A stretch of DNA of 64,000 nucleotides from CAVWTN01 sp963757945. Its GTDB lineage: Bacteria; Vulcanimicrobiota; Vulcanimicrobiia; Vulcanimicrobiales; Vulcanimicrobiaceae. The DNA is taken from assembly GCA_963757945.1 (NCBI GenBank), contig CAVWTN010000002.1, forward strand, positions 2,356,001 to 2,420,000, given 5' to 3'. The translations under genes and the position numbers were made by a program. Under the pieces are notes generated by a model, which saw only the letters and a list, made by a program, of their open reading frames with translations, had not been told where the DNA came from and ran no database searches. This document shows, in pieces, positions 34,926 through 43,039 of this stretch; within the stretch, counting starts at the first letter, position 1, and each line of letters starts with the position of its first letter.

Positions 34926-35945
34926 CAGCGCGAGCGTGCTCCGCGCGGGCTCCTCGCGATCGCACGAGGCGATGAGCGCGGTGCCGCGCGCGGCGAGCTG
35001 CGCCCGATAGCCGCCGTCATCGAAGACGCGCCGGATCGCCTGCGCCCAGGCGCTGGGATCGTGCGGGTCGAGCAGCAACGCGGCGGCGCCGGTCGCTTCG
35101 GGGAGCGATGCGGCATCGGCTGCCAGGACCGGGGCCCCGCAGGCCATCGCCTCGACGGCGACCAGGCCGAATCCCTCGGCGAGCGAGGGAACGGCCACGA
35201 GCGTCGCCTGCCGGTAGAGCGCCCGCAGTTGCGCGTCATCCGCTCGTACGAGCTCGTGGGGGACGCCGCGTGCCTCCAGCAGCGCGCGAGCATTCGCGTC
35301 GAGCTCGCCGACGACGATCAACAGCTCGCCGGGCGCGCGTAGCGCCCGGGCGCAGGCCTCCACGAGCAGGAGCGGGTTCTTGCGCTCCTCACGCAGCCCG
35401 ACCGCGACGACCGTGCGCCGGCCCTCCCCCGTCAGCTTGTCGAAGGGTTCGCCGTCGGCGCTGCTCCAGAATGGATCCGGCGCGTACGGGATCACGCTGA
35501 TGCGGGCCGCGGGGACGCCGAGCACGCGCTCGATTTCGGAACGGCTCCACAGCGAGGGCGTCGTGATCCGCGTCGCGCGCCGTGCGCCGTTGCGGATCGG
35601 CGCTTGCTCGCGCCAGCGAGCGATCGTTTGCGGATGGGCGTAGGTGAACGCGAAGACGTCGTTCACCGTGAGCAGCGACGGCGCCGCGGCCTCGAAACGC
35701 ATGCCGTTCCAAGGGAACCAGACGCAATCATAGGCGCTTCGCGCGCGTGCCGTGGACGAGCGCGCGGTGCGCACGCGTTGCGCGGCAAACTCATGCGCGA
35801 TCGCCTTTTCCTCGGCGCTCGAGCGTCCGAGCAGCGTCAGCTCGAGCGCGGGATCCGCCAGCCACGAATGCAGATAGCCGCGCACGATGCGGCCCATCCC
35901 GCGCCGATCGTTCGGCAGGTTCGCCGCGTCGACGGCCACGCGCAC
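34896..35945 (-). CDS. Glycosyltransferase, GT4 type
   Basis: This 349-residue group 1 glycosyltransferase on the minus strand shows MRVAVDAANLPNDRRGMGRI, RATRITTPSLWSRSEIERVL, VVAVGLREERKNPLLLVEAC and AEGFGLVAVEAMACGAPVLA. It is in tail-to-tail overlap with the preceding glycosyltransferase and starts 1 base after the stop of the CPBP gene on the same strand, so it is the last gene of a minus-strand run from the G5/3D protein. Substrate unknown. Confidence 0.88.
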   Translation of the reverse strand: MRVAVDAANLPNDRRGMGRIVRGYLHSWLADPALELTLLGRSSAEEKAIAHEFAAQRVRTARSSTARARSAYDCVWFPWNGMRFEAAAPSLLTVNDVFAFTYAHPQTIARWREQAPIRNGARRATRITTPSLWSRSEIERVLGVPAARISVIPYAPDPFWSSADGEPFDKLTGEGRRTVVAVGLREERKNPLLLVEACARALRAPGELLIVVGELDANARALLEARGVPHELVRADDAQLRALYRQATLVAVPSLAEGFGLVAVEAMACGAPVLAADAASLPEATGAAALLLDPHDPSAWAQAIRRVFDDGGYRAQLAARGTALIASCDREEPARSTLALLSALAADER

Positions 35946-35946
35946 G

Positions 35947-36726
35947 TTAGATGTCCGCGTGCAGCACGAGGATCGCCGCGACGGCGACCGAGTTGAACAG
36001 CGCGTGAGCGATCACGTTCGACCAGTAACACTTGGCGCGCGTGTACACGGTCGCGAGCACGACGCCGCCGATCGCAAGCGGAAGCGCGAAGACGACGATG
36101 TCGAGCGGCGAGTTCGAAACGTGAACGAGCCCGAAGATGATGCCGCTGATCACGGCCGCGGGCCAAAATCCGGCGTACCGGTCGACCGCGTTGAAGATGA
36201 ACGCGCGGAAGATCAGTTCCTCGGTGATCGGGGCGAGCACGCATGCGAGCACGACGAATGCGGCGATCTGCCATGGCCCGTGCAAGCCACGCAGCAGCGT
36301 GAGAGCGGCTTCGGGATGGGTCGCGTGCGTGAGGCTCTGCAGCGCTCCCGCGAGCGGATCGGCGATCAGGGTCAACGCGACGGCGCCGATCAAACCGATC
36401 CGCAGTTCCCGCGGGCCCGGAGCGCGGATGCCGAGCGCCGAGAGCGGGCATTTGGCCAAGACCGGCAAGACGGCGAGCAGGTAGAGCGTGATCGCGGCAT
36501 CGCTGACCGCCGCGACGGCGAGTTGCGCGCCGGCCGTGGGATGGCGCGGGTCGCCGACGTGGGCGCCGAACTGGTAGAGGACCGCGAACGTGACGATCTG
36601 CGAGACGAACACGGTGAACAGCGTGCCGGCCAGCACGAGCAGCGTGAGCCAAACGCCGAAGCCTTTAGGATTCGATGAGGATGTCGGCGAGTTTGGCGAA
36701 GGCTCCCAGGTCGAAGTGTTCTCCAC
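35947..36726 (-). CDS. CPBP-family intramembrane glutamic protease
   Basis: This 259-residue protein has about seven or eight membrane helices and the CPBP (CAAX/Abi) motifs PITEELIFRAFIFN (the EExxxR motif) and GIIFGLVHVSNSP (the FxxxH motif), plus a late HALFNSVAV. Family members are intramembrane proteases or bacteriocin-immunity-like proteins. The GTG at 36726, preceded by GGAG, is the only clear start; it lies inside the last 62 bases of ksgA, which is upstream on the same strand, so expression is probably coupled. Confidence 0.87.
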   Translation of the reverse strand: MENTSTWEPSPNSPTSSSNPKGFGVWLTLLVLAGTLFTVFVSQIVTFAVLYQFGAHVGDPRHPTAGAQLAVAAVSDAAITLYLLAVLPVLAKCPLSALGIRAPGPRELRIGLIGAVALTLIADPLAGALQSLTHATHPEAALTLLRGLHGPWQIAAFVVLACVLAPITEELIFRAFIFNAVDRYAGFWPAAVISGIIFGLVHVSNSPLDIVVFALPLAIGGVVLATVYTRAKCYWSNVIAHALFNSVAVAAILVLHADI

Positions 36727-37510
36727 GGATCTCCGTATCGTGCCCGAGCGTCGCCAGGGCCGCTTGCGTTCGCTCGCGCGGGATGCCGAGCGCTAGGGCG
36801 AGGCTGTTCGCCAGGGTCTTGCGGCGGTACGCGAACGCGGCGCGGACGACCTGCAGCAAGAACTCCCGGTCGCGCGCCGGCACCGCGGGCACGGCGCGGC
36901 GCCGCATGACGACGACGGCGCTATCGACGCGCGGACGCGGATAAAAGACGCCGGGCCCGAGCACGAAAGCGCGCTCGACCTCCATCCAATACTGCACGGC
37001 CAGCGTCAAGCTCCCATACGCGGGCGTCGCGGGCTTCGCCATGAAACGGTCCGCGACGTCCTTCTGCACCATCGCGACGATACGCTCGGGCGGGTTCGCA
37101 AGGCCCAGCCACAGCAAGATCAACGGCGTCGCGACGTTGTAGGGGAGGTTCCCCGCCGCGCACCACGCGGCGTTCCCCGCCAAGGCCGCGTAATCGACGG
37201 CCAGCGCGTCAGCTTCGATGATCTCGACGGCGCGCAGTTCGTCGCGCTCGCGCAGAATAGCGACGAGATCGGGATCGATCTCGATCGCGCTCACGCGCGC
37301 GTCGCGCGTTGCGAGTTGCGCCGTGAGGGCGCCCGTGCCGGCGCCGATCTCGATGATGCGCGGCAAACCTTCGCACAGGCGTGCGATGCGGGCGGCGGCG
37401 CCCCCATCCATCAGAAAATGCTGGCCGAGGTGTTTCTTGGGACGCAAAAAGCGCGCACCGAGAAGTGCGCGCGCGTTGCCGGCCGTCTTGCCGCCTGGTT
37501 TATCGCTCAA
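36665..37510 (-). CDS. rsmA: 16S rRNA dimethyladenosine transferase (KsgA/RsmA)
   Basis: This 281-residue SAM-dependent enzyme dimethylates A1518 and A1519 of 16S rRNA. Motifs are KKHLGQHFLMDGGAAARIAR, the SAM loop IIEIGAGTGALTAQL, VSAIEIDPDLVAIL, the catalytic NLPYN and VMRRRAVPAVPARDREFLLQ in the C-terminal domain. It follows the G5/3D-domain gene with an 11-base overlap. This neighbourhood recalls the yabE-rnmV-ksgA order of Bacillus, without the rnmV gene. Confidence 0.95.
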   Translation of the reverse strand: MSDKPGGKTAGNARALLGARFLRPKKHLGQHFLMDGGAAARIARLCEGLPRIIEIGAGTGALTAQLATRDARVSAIEIDPDLVAILRERDELRAVEIIEADALAVDYAALAGNAAWCAAGNLPYNVATPLILLWLGLANPPERIVAMVQKDVADRFMAKPATPAYGSLTLAVQYWMEVERAFVLGPGVFYPRPRVDSAVVVMRRRAVPAVPARDREFLLQVVRAAFAYRRKTLANSLALALGIPRERTQAALATLGHDTEIRGEHFDLGAFAKLADILIES

Positions 37511-38513
37511 CGATGTAAACGGTGATCTCTCGCCGGCCGAAGCGCAACGCGTCGCCGAGATGATTGAACCCGAGGTCGATGCGGCGGCCGTTGATCGCGC
37601 TGCCGGTATCGCCGGCGACCGCGTGCCCGTAACCGGGAATGTAGAGCTTCGTGCCGAGCGGTATCACGCGCGGGTCGACGGCGACGACGCCGTGCCCGGC
37701 GGGCAAACCGATCCGTGTTATTCCGCTGCAACCGTAGCATTGCGGGATGTATGCCGTCGCGATCATGCGCAGCGCCGTGCCGGCGATCGAAAGCGACGTC
37801 GAAATGCCGGCCTGCGCCAGCGCACGAAACGCCTCGTATTCTCCCAGACCGCGCACGACGATGCGCGTTTTCGGCGCGCGCGCGACACGCGAGGCGACGA
37901 CGGTGCGGACGGGCTGCTCCGCGCCGCGTTGCACGTACTGGTAAACCGTCTCTTTCACGCCGTCCGCGCCGGCGTCCAGCACCTGCGTGCGACCGGGCGC
38001 CACCGTTGCTTCTAGGCGCACCTCAGTGCGATGCGGGATCCGCGCGGTCTTCGTTTCGTTCCACACGTTCACGCGCGTCACGCGAATCTGGCCGTCCGCC
38101 GGGGGGCGCTCGCCGGGTGCGGGATCGACGTCATCGAACGGGCCGAGGACGATGTGCGCGGCTTTGAGGACGTCGCCGACGGTGTCGGCGGCGAGCGTCA
38201 CCGCGTTCTCGTTCCCGTCCGCGATAACGCGGTAGCCGGCGGCGGGCCGGTATTCAATCGTCATCTCGTCGGCGACGCTCGCGTCGCGCGGAACGCTGAC
38301 GAAATCGGCCGCTGCGGGTTCGATCTTCCGCTCGTGCAGGAAAGCATCGACCGTTGCGGCCGCGGTTGTGTATTTCACCGGCGCGCCGTCCTCGACGAGC
38401 GTGACCGTGTGCGTGGCTGCAAAGGCGGGCGAAGCGAACGCGGGCGCCATCAACAGGCCCGCGCCGAGCGCAACGGTTAAGGAAAGACTAAAAGGCGGCT
38501 GGATTTCGCGCAA
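37500..38513 (-). CDS. YabE-like G5 and 3D domain cell-wall protein
   Basis: This is a 337-residue exported protein with a signal peptide (LTVALGAGLLMAPAFA ...). DUF348-type ubiquitin-like repeats follow (VTLVEDGAPVKYTTAAATVD and YRVIADGNENAVTLAADT), then a G5 domain (ETKTARIPHRTEVRLEATVA ... GVKETVYQYV). The C-terminal 3D domain carries three Asp motifs: VVAVDPRVIPLGTKLYIPGY, AGDTGSAINGRRIDLGF. The family is linked to peptidoglycan remodelling (YabE, Rpf, MltA-like fold). TTG at 38513 is the start, with AAAGGAG 5 bases upstream. A promoter and a leader of about 160 bases precede it. Confidence 0.92.
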   Translation of the reverse strand: MREIQPPFSLSLTVALGAGLLMAPAFASPAFAATHTVTLVEDGAPVKYTTAAATVDAFLHERKIEPAAADFVSVPRDASVADEMTIEYRPAAGYRVIADGNENAVTLAADTVGDVLKAAHIVLGPFDDVDPAPGERPPADGQIRVTRVNVWNETKTARIPHRTEVRLEATVAPGRTQVLDAGADGVKETVYQYVQRGAEQPVRTVVASRVARAPKTRIVVRGLGEYEAFRALAQAGISTSLSIAGTALRMIATAYIPQCYGCSGITRIGLPAGHGVVAVDPRVIPLGTKLYIPGYGHAVAGDTGSAINGRRIDLGFNHLGDALRFGRREITVYIVER

Positions 38514-38679
38514 CGCGGCTCCTTTCCGGACCTCCTCACGAATTTTTCAAAGTGCTGCGGCTTGGGCCGCGAACTCCACGATACATCCGTGCAGGGTCGC
38601 TACAAAGTAGCGGTTGACGATCCGAATTCGGACTCGCCGGGAAATCTGCCGTCGCTCGCAAGGCGCCGGACTCCGCCAG

Positions 38680-38708
38680 AAGATAGCATACGGCAGGCGG
38701 GGCGTCAA
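38680..38708 (-). promoter_or_regulatory. Sigma-70-type promoter of the G5/3D gene
   Basis: On the minus strand TTGACG (38703-38708) and TATCTT (38680-38685) are separated by exactly 17 bases. Transcription would start near 38673, giving a leader of about 160 bases before the TTG start. That leader contains three hairpin-forming segments: TCCGAATTCGGA, CGCTACTTTGTAGCG and GCGGCCCAAGCCGC. Confidence 0.65.
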
Positions 38709-38749
38709 TTTGACTTTTATCGGAATATCGTGTAGGCGCGCGGGGTTCT

Positions 38750-39895
38750 GTGGATAACTTTGTCACGGTGCCACATTTGCGCGTCGGTTTGTTCACGGAA
38801 TGCTATCACCCGATTCGAAACGGTGTGGTCGCGGCCGTCGATTCGCTTGCCGCAACGCTCCGCGCGCACGGGCACGAAGTGGTCTACGTCACTCCTAAAA
38901 TGCCCGGTGAGGGCGCGTCGCGCGACGTTTTCACGGTCCCTTCGATGCCGCTTCCGGCGCGCACCGCGTATCGGCTGACGGTGCCGGTGCCCTCGCGCAA
39001 ACGGCGCGAAGCGATGAGGCGGCTCTCGATCGTGCACGCGCATTCGCCGTTCGTCACGGGTTGGATGGCGATCGGCTGCGCGCGCCGCTACGGCGTCCCG
39101 CTGATCTTCACGTATCACACGTTGCTCGAAGAATACGTGCACTACGTTCCGATCGAGGCGCATGCGGCGCGTCGCGCGGCGGGCGAATTGACGCGCGCGT
39201 ACGCGAACACCGCGGACGCCGTGATCGTACCGACGCAAACGATGGCGGAGCATCTGCGCGAGCTCGGCGTCACGCGGAACATCGACGTCATCCCAAGCGG
39301 CATCGACGTTGCGCATTTCGGTGCGGCGCCGCGCAGCGACGCGCTGCGCGCGCAACTCGGCGCGAGACCCGGCGAAACGCTCGTGCTCTCGGTCGGCCGG
39401 CTCGCGCGCGAGAAGGATATGCACGTCGTGCTCGCGGCCTTCGCGCGCTTGGCAGGCGATGGGCTGCGTCTGGCGATCGTCGGCGACGGGCCCGAGCGCG
39501 AGCAGCTGGAGGTCGAGGCGCGCAAGCTCGGGATCGCGGAGCGGACCGTCTTCGCCGGAGAATTGCCGCGCGACGAATTGCCCGCCGTCTATGCGGCGAG
39601 CGACGTCTTCGCGTTCGCGAGCCGCAGCGAGACGCAGGGCCTGGTTCTGGTCGAGGCGATGGCGGCGGGCTTGCCGGTCGCGGCGGTCGAGAGCGCGCCG
39701 ACGCGCGAAGTCTTAGGGGCCGCGGGGACGATTTGCGAGGCGGGCCCGGAGGCGCTCGCCGCGGCGATCCGCCGGGCGCTCGCGAATCCCGATCCGGCCG
39801 GCGCGCGCGCCGTCGCGGCCGAGTACGAACGCGAGCGGCTCGGTCCGCGCGTCATCGAGGTCTACGAACGGGTGCTGACCGCGCTTCACCGTTGA
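38750..39895 (+). CDS. Glycosyltransferase, GT4 type (diacylglycerol glucosyltransferase-like)
   Basis: This 381-residue group 1 glycosyltransferase opens with LRVGLFTECYHPIRNGVVAA, a start seen in processive lipid-linked GT4 enzymes such as alpha-glucosyl- or mannosyl-diacylglycerol synthases. IFTYHTLLEEYVHYVP, VIVPTQTMAEHLREL, VIPSGIDVAHF, VLSVGRLAREKDMHVVLAAF and SETQGLVLVEAMAAGLPVAA follow. It is divergent from the G5/3D gene. GTG at 38750 is the first start; a second GTG at 38768 is possible. A role in glycolipid or cell-wall lipid synthesis is plausible but inferred. Confidence 0.88.
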   Translation: MDNFVTVPHLRVGLFTECYHPIRNGVVAAVDSLAATLRAHGHEVVYVTPKMPGEGASRDVFTVPSMPLPARTAYRLTVPVPSRKRREAMRRLSIVHAHSPFVTGWMAIGCARRYGVPLIFTYHTLLEEYVHYVPIEAHAARRAAGELTRAYANTADAVIVPTQTMAEHLRELGVTRNIDVIPSGIDVAHFGAAPRSDALRAQLGARPGETLVLSVGRLAREKDMHVVLAAFARLAGDGLRLAIVGDGPEREQLEVEARKLGIAERTVFAGELPRDELPAVYAASDVFAFASRSETQGLVLVEAMAAGLPVAAVESAPTREVLGAAGTICEAGPEALAAAIRRALANPDPAGARAVAAEYERERLGPRVIEVYERVLTALHR

Positions 39896-39936
39896 CATCG
39901 AACGCGTGTTCGATGTAAGATAAGCGTGAGGGAAGC

Positions 39937-40374
39937 ATGATGTCACATCAGAAGGCCGCCCCCGCCCCGATCGACGTCACGGTAGCCTACGCGGCGGACG
40001 CGTACGGAACCGGCCTCGCGTACGCCCTGGTTCACGCCGCAGGGCGCGATCGGGCACTGCGGATTCCATTTGTCGCTCGCGTGCTGCCCGGACTCGGGGG
40101 GCGCGAGATCGGCTACGCCGCGCTGCTCGCGATCGCGAGCGAGCTTCGCGCCCGGGGCCTGCTCGCAGCCTCGTTCCGGGTCGGCGATCCCGAACTCGTT
40201 CGCGACATTCGCGAACGGCGCGACCTCCCGACCGTCTTGACGGTGCCGTACGTCGCGCTGCGTTGCGCGCTCAATCGGTTTACGTTCGCCGAAGTCACCC
40301 TGACGGGCGACGACCGCTGGCGCGATCTCGACGCGCGCGCCCGAGCCGAAGCCTCGCTCCACCTCGCCGCCTGA
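39937..40374 (+). CDS. Hypothetical protein with RNase H-like pattern
   Basis: This encodes a 145-residue protein with ribosome-binding site GAGGGAAGC before the first of two ATGs. Parts recall the RNase H fold of reverse-transcriptase-like proteins: a first strand-turn (VTVAYAADAYGTGLAYALV), then GREIGYAALLAIASELRARG (matching the E-Y-x-A-L-x-x helix) and SFRVGDPELVRDIRERRDLP (matching the D-S-x-L-V strand). Only some of the acidic catalytic positions can be matched, so it may be inactive. No other domain is visible. It lies between a glycosyltransferase and an Mpg-type glycosylase gene. Confidence 0.6.
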   Translation: MMSHQKAAPAPIDVTVAYAADAYGTGLAYALVHAAGRDRALRIPFVARVLPGLGGREIGYAALLAIASELRARGLLAASFRVGDPELVRDIRERRDLPTVLTVPYVALRCALNRFTFAEVTLTGDDRWRDLDARARAEASLHLAA

Positions 40375-40381
40375 TCCGATC

Positions 40382-40966
40382 CTGCAACCGCTCGCGCGAG
40401 CCGATCTCCCGGCCGATACGCTTTCGCTCGCGCGCTTCCTGATCGGGCAGATCCTCGTGCGCGCCGTCCCCTCGGGCGACCTCATCGCTCGAATCGTCGA
40501 AACGGAGGCGTACCCGCCGAACGATCCCGCCTCGCACGCGTTCCGGGGCGAGACGGCGCGCAATCGGGCCATGTTCTTCGAGCGCGGTTTTTCCTACGTC
40601 TACTTTATTTATGGAACGTCGTATTGCCTCAACGTCGCTTCCGAAACGAGCGGCGTCGGCGCAGCGGTGCTGCTGCGCGCGGCCGAGCCGCTCGCGGGCC
40701 GCGAGGAGATCGCCCGTTTGCGCGGAGGCGATTCCGGGCGCGACCTGCTGCGCGGTCCGGGGCGCCTGTGCGCCGGTCTTGCGATCGATCGCGAACTCGA
40801 CGGCATCGATCTCTGCCGGGGCACGGGGCCGTTGTGGCTCGCGCGCGGCGAGCCGCATTCCGAGATCGTCACCTCGCCGCGCATCGGGTTGACGCGAGCG
40901 CCGGAGCCTGCATGGCGCTTCTTCGAGCGCGGCAGCCCGAGCGTGAGCGGGCGAAAGCGCGCCTGA
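40382..40966 (+). CDS. 3-methyladenine DNA glycosylase, Mpg/AAG family
   Basis: This DNA-repair glycosylase of the AAG/Mpg fold removes alkylated purines. Its marks are ARIVETEAYPPNDPASHAFRG (catalytic Glu in ETEAY), FIYGTSYCLNVAS, AAVLLRAAEPL, LLRGPGRLCAGLAID and the final RFFERGSPSVSG. The first canonical start is GTG at 40457, but the usual N-terminus is readable upstream in the same frame (LQPLARADLPADTLSLARFL), back to a CTG at 40382 or ATC at 40379. A stop at 40301 bounds the frame. The start is therefore uncertain and perhaps non-canonical. Confidence 0.88.
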   Translation: MQPLARADLPADTLSLARFLIGQILVRAVPSGDLIARIVETEAYPPNDPASHAFRGETARNRAMFFERGFSYVYFIYGTSYCLNVASETSGVGAAVLLRAAEPLAGREEIARLRGGDSGRDLLRGPGRLCAGLAIDRELDGIDLCRGTGPLWLARGEPHSEIVTSPRIGLTRAPEPAWRFFERGSPSVSGRKRA

Positions 40967-41037
40967 GTTCGACTGCGTTCGCGCGCGCCGGGGGGTGCGC
41001 GTATGGTATCGGCTGAACGATCTTGCGCATGCCCACG

Positions 41038-41760
41038 ATGCGATTGCAGCGTTACGTTGCCCATGCAGGCGTCGCTTCACGCCGTTCGGCGGAAGAGTTG
41101 ATCGCACGCGGCGACGTTCGCGTGAACGGCACGATCGTACGTGAGCCCGGGCGCAAAGTCGACGACGGCGACGTCGTCGAAATCGCGGGGATCGGTCGCG
41201 CGGTCCCGGCGGCGTTGCACTACACGGTCCTGCACAAACCGGCCGGCGTCGTCACCACGATGCACGACCCGCAGGGCCGGCGGACGATCGCAAACCTGCT
41301 GCCGAAGGACGGACCGCGCGTCGTGCCGGTCGGGCGGCTCGATTACGACACGTCGGGCGTGCTCCTGTTGACGAACGACGGTGATCTCGCGCACGTGCTC
41401 ACGCACCCGCGCTACGGCGTCGAAAAGACGTACCGCGCTTTCATCCGCGGGCGGCTCGCGCCGGCCTCGGTGCGAGCGCTGCTCTCGGGCGTGCAACTCG
41501 AAGACGGCATGACGGCGCCGGCGAAAGTTCGCGTCGTCGCAGCCCGGCGCGACATCAGCGTCGTCGACATCTCATTGCACGAGGGCCGCAACCGCCAGGT
41601 CCGCCGCATGTTCGCGGCCCTGGGGCATCAGGTCGAGTCGCTGGCGCGCCTGCGCTTCGGCCCGATCTCACTTGGAGCGCTCGGGGTCGGCATGACGCGC
41701 GACTTGACGCAGCGCGAAACATCGGCGTTGCGGGCGATCGCCGGCGCCGCGGAGGAATAG
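41038..41760 (+). CDS. rRNA pseudouridine synthase, RsuA/RluB family
   Basis: This 240-residue pseudouridine synthase has an N-terminal S4 RNA-binding domain (MRLQRYVAHAGVASRRSAEE ... GDVRVNGTIV) and a catalytic domain with the active Asp in VGRLDYDTSGVLLLTNDGDL and a C-terminal GRNRQVRRMFAALG. It most resembles the RluB branch acting on 23S rRNA. The ATG at 41038 is preferred because the S4 domain begins immediately; two upstream in-frame starts (41023, 41029) would add five or three residues. It heads a run with aroH and tyrA. Confidence 0.92.
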   Translation: MRLQRYVAHAGVASRRSAEELIARGDVRVNGTIVREPGRKVDDGDVVEIAGIGRAVPAALHYTVLHKPAGVVTTMHDPQGRRTIANLLPKDGPRVVPVGRLDYDTSGVLLLTNDGDLAHVLTHPRYGVEKTYRAFIRGRLAPASVRALLSGVQLEDGMTAPAKVRVVAARRDISVVDISLHEGRNRQVRRMFAALGHQVESLARLRFGPISLGALGVGMTRDLTQRETSALRAIAGAAEE

Positions 41761-41766
41761 GACAGA

Positions 41767-42138
41767 GTGGGTACAGTGCGCTTGCGCGGCATCCGCGGCG
41801 CAACGACCGTCGCCGCCAACGATGCGGAAGCGATCTTGGACGGGACCGAAGAGCTGCTGCGCGAGATCGTGCGCGAAAACGAGATCGAACTCGATTGGAT
41901 CGCCTCGGCGCTGTTCACGTTGACGCCGGATCTGACGGCGGTCTTTCCGGCGGCGGCAGCCCGGCGCATCGGCTGGACGCTCGTGCCGCTCTTGAACTTC
42001 ACGGAGATCGGCGTGCCGGGAGGGATGCCGCGCTGCATCCGCGTGCTGATCCACGTCAACACGACTCGCGCGCAGAGCGAGATCGTTCACGTCTACTTGC
42101 ACGAAGCGCGGGCGCTGCGCCCCGACCTCACGCGGTGA
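41767..42138 (+). CDS. aroH: Chorismate mutase, AroH type
   Basis: This 123-residue monofunctional chorismate mutase of the trimeric AroH class makes prephenate for tyrosine and phenylalanine. It resembles the B. subtilis enzyme along its length: VRLRGIRGATTVAANDAEAI at the start, ALFTLTPDLTAVFPAAAAR, FTEIGVPGGMPRCIRVLIHV and VHVYLHEARALRPDL at the end. Active-site Arg and Glu positions are retained. The start is GTG, 6 bases after the pseudouridine synthase. The next gene, a prephenate dehydrogenase, uses its product. Confidence 0.94.
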   Translation: MGTVRLRGIRGATTVAANDAEAILDGTEELLREIVRENEIELDWIASALFTLTPDLTAVFPAAAARRIGWTLVPLLNFTEIGVPGGMPRCIRVLIHVNTTRAQSEIVHVYLHEARALRPDLTR

Positions 42139-42141
42139 TCT

Positions 42142-42990
42142 TTGGCCTCTGAACGGCTCGGCATCGCCGGCACGGGGTTGATCGGGACGTCGATCGGTTT
42201 GCGCGCACGAAGCCTCGGCGAGCACGTGATCGGCGCGGACGCGCAGTTCGAACGCGCCCAGCGCGCCTTGGTCTTGGGGGCGCTCGACGCCGTGGTCGAG
42301 GATCCCGCCGCGCTCGCCGCGGCCGTCGACACGCTCGTTGTGGCGATGCCGCTCGATGCGACCTGCGCGTTCCTGGCGGCGTTTCCGCGCGCGCAGTCCC
42401 GGGCGCGGCTGATCCTGGACGTCGCCTCGCTCAAAGTGCCGGTCGTTCAGGCCGCCGCCGGGATCCCCGGTTTCGTTGCAACGCATCCGATCGCAGGTTC
42501 CGAGGCGAGCGGACCGGACGCCGCCCGCGCGGATCTCTTCGCCGGCCGCATCTGGGCGATCGTCCCCGGTGAGGACGGCGCCGCGCTCGAGGCAGCGCGA
42601 ACGTTCGTCGAACGTCTAGGGGCGCGCGCGCTGGCGGTCGATGCCGGCGAGCACGACCGGCTGCTCGCGTTCACCTCGCACGTTCCTCAAGTGCTCGCCG
42701 TCGCGCTCGGCGCGGACCTGGAGGCGCGGCTCGGCGATCCGCTGGTGCGGGCGCTCTGCGGGAGCGGGATCCGTTCGATGACGCGCTTGGGCGGCTCGTC
42801 GTGGGCGATGTGGGAGCCGTTGTTGGCCGCCGCGGCACCGCAGGTCGCGCAGGAAGTCCGCCGGCTAGTCGCCATACTTTCGGACGTTGCCCTCGCGCTC
42901 GATGCGGGGGACTTTCACCGCGTCGGCGAGCGGTTCGAGGCCGCTGCCGCCGCCCTCGCCGATCTCCGTGCGAACGGCGGGGGGCTGTGA
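42142..42990 (+). CDS. tyrA: Prephenate dehydrogenase
   Basis: This 282-residue NAD(P)-dependent prephenate dehydrogenase belongs to tyrosine synthesis. The nucleotide-binding loop is GIAGTGLIGTSIGL. Catalytic-domain blocks are LDVASLKVPVVQA, FVATHPIAGSEASGPDAARA (the catalytic His and the GxE motif) and HDRLLAFTSHVPQVLAVAL. The start is TTG with GGTGAT upstream, 3 bases after aroH. The aroH-tyrA pair gives two consecutive steps from chorismate to 4-hydroxyphenylpyruvate. No ACT regulatory domain is present. Confidence 0.93.
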   Translation: MASERLGIAGTGLIGTSIGLRARSLGEHVIGADAQFERAQRALVLGALDAVVEDPAALAAAVDTLVVAMPLDATCAFLAAFPRAQSRARLILDVASLKVPVVQAAAGIPGFVATHPIAGSEASGPDAARADLFAGRIWAIVPGEDGAALEAARTFVERLGARALAVDAGEHDRLLAFTSHVPQVLAVALGADLEARLGDPLVRALCGSGIRSMTRLGGSSWAMWEPLLAAAAPQVAQEVRRLVAILSDVALALDAGDFHRVGERFEAAAAALADLRANGGGL

Positions 42991-43039
42991 GCCGTTCTCG
43001 CTAGTGAAGCCATCTTCGCCCGCATCCTTCGAGGTAACG

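Noticed and set aside
38514..38673. c-di-AMP (ydaO) riboswitch before the G5/3D gene
   Set aside because: The location suggested it, but the conserved TGGGG(C/T)GAA and flanking blocks are not present. Kept only as an unidentified structured leader.
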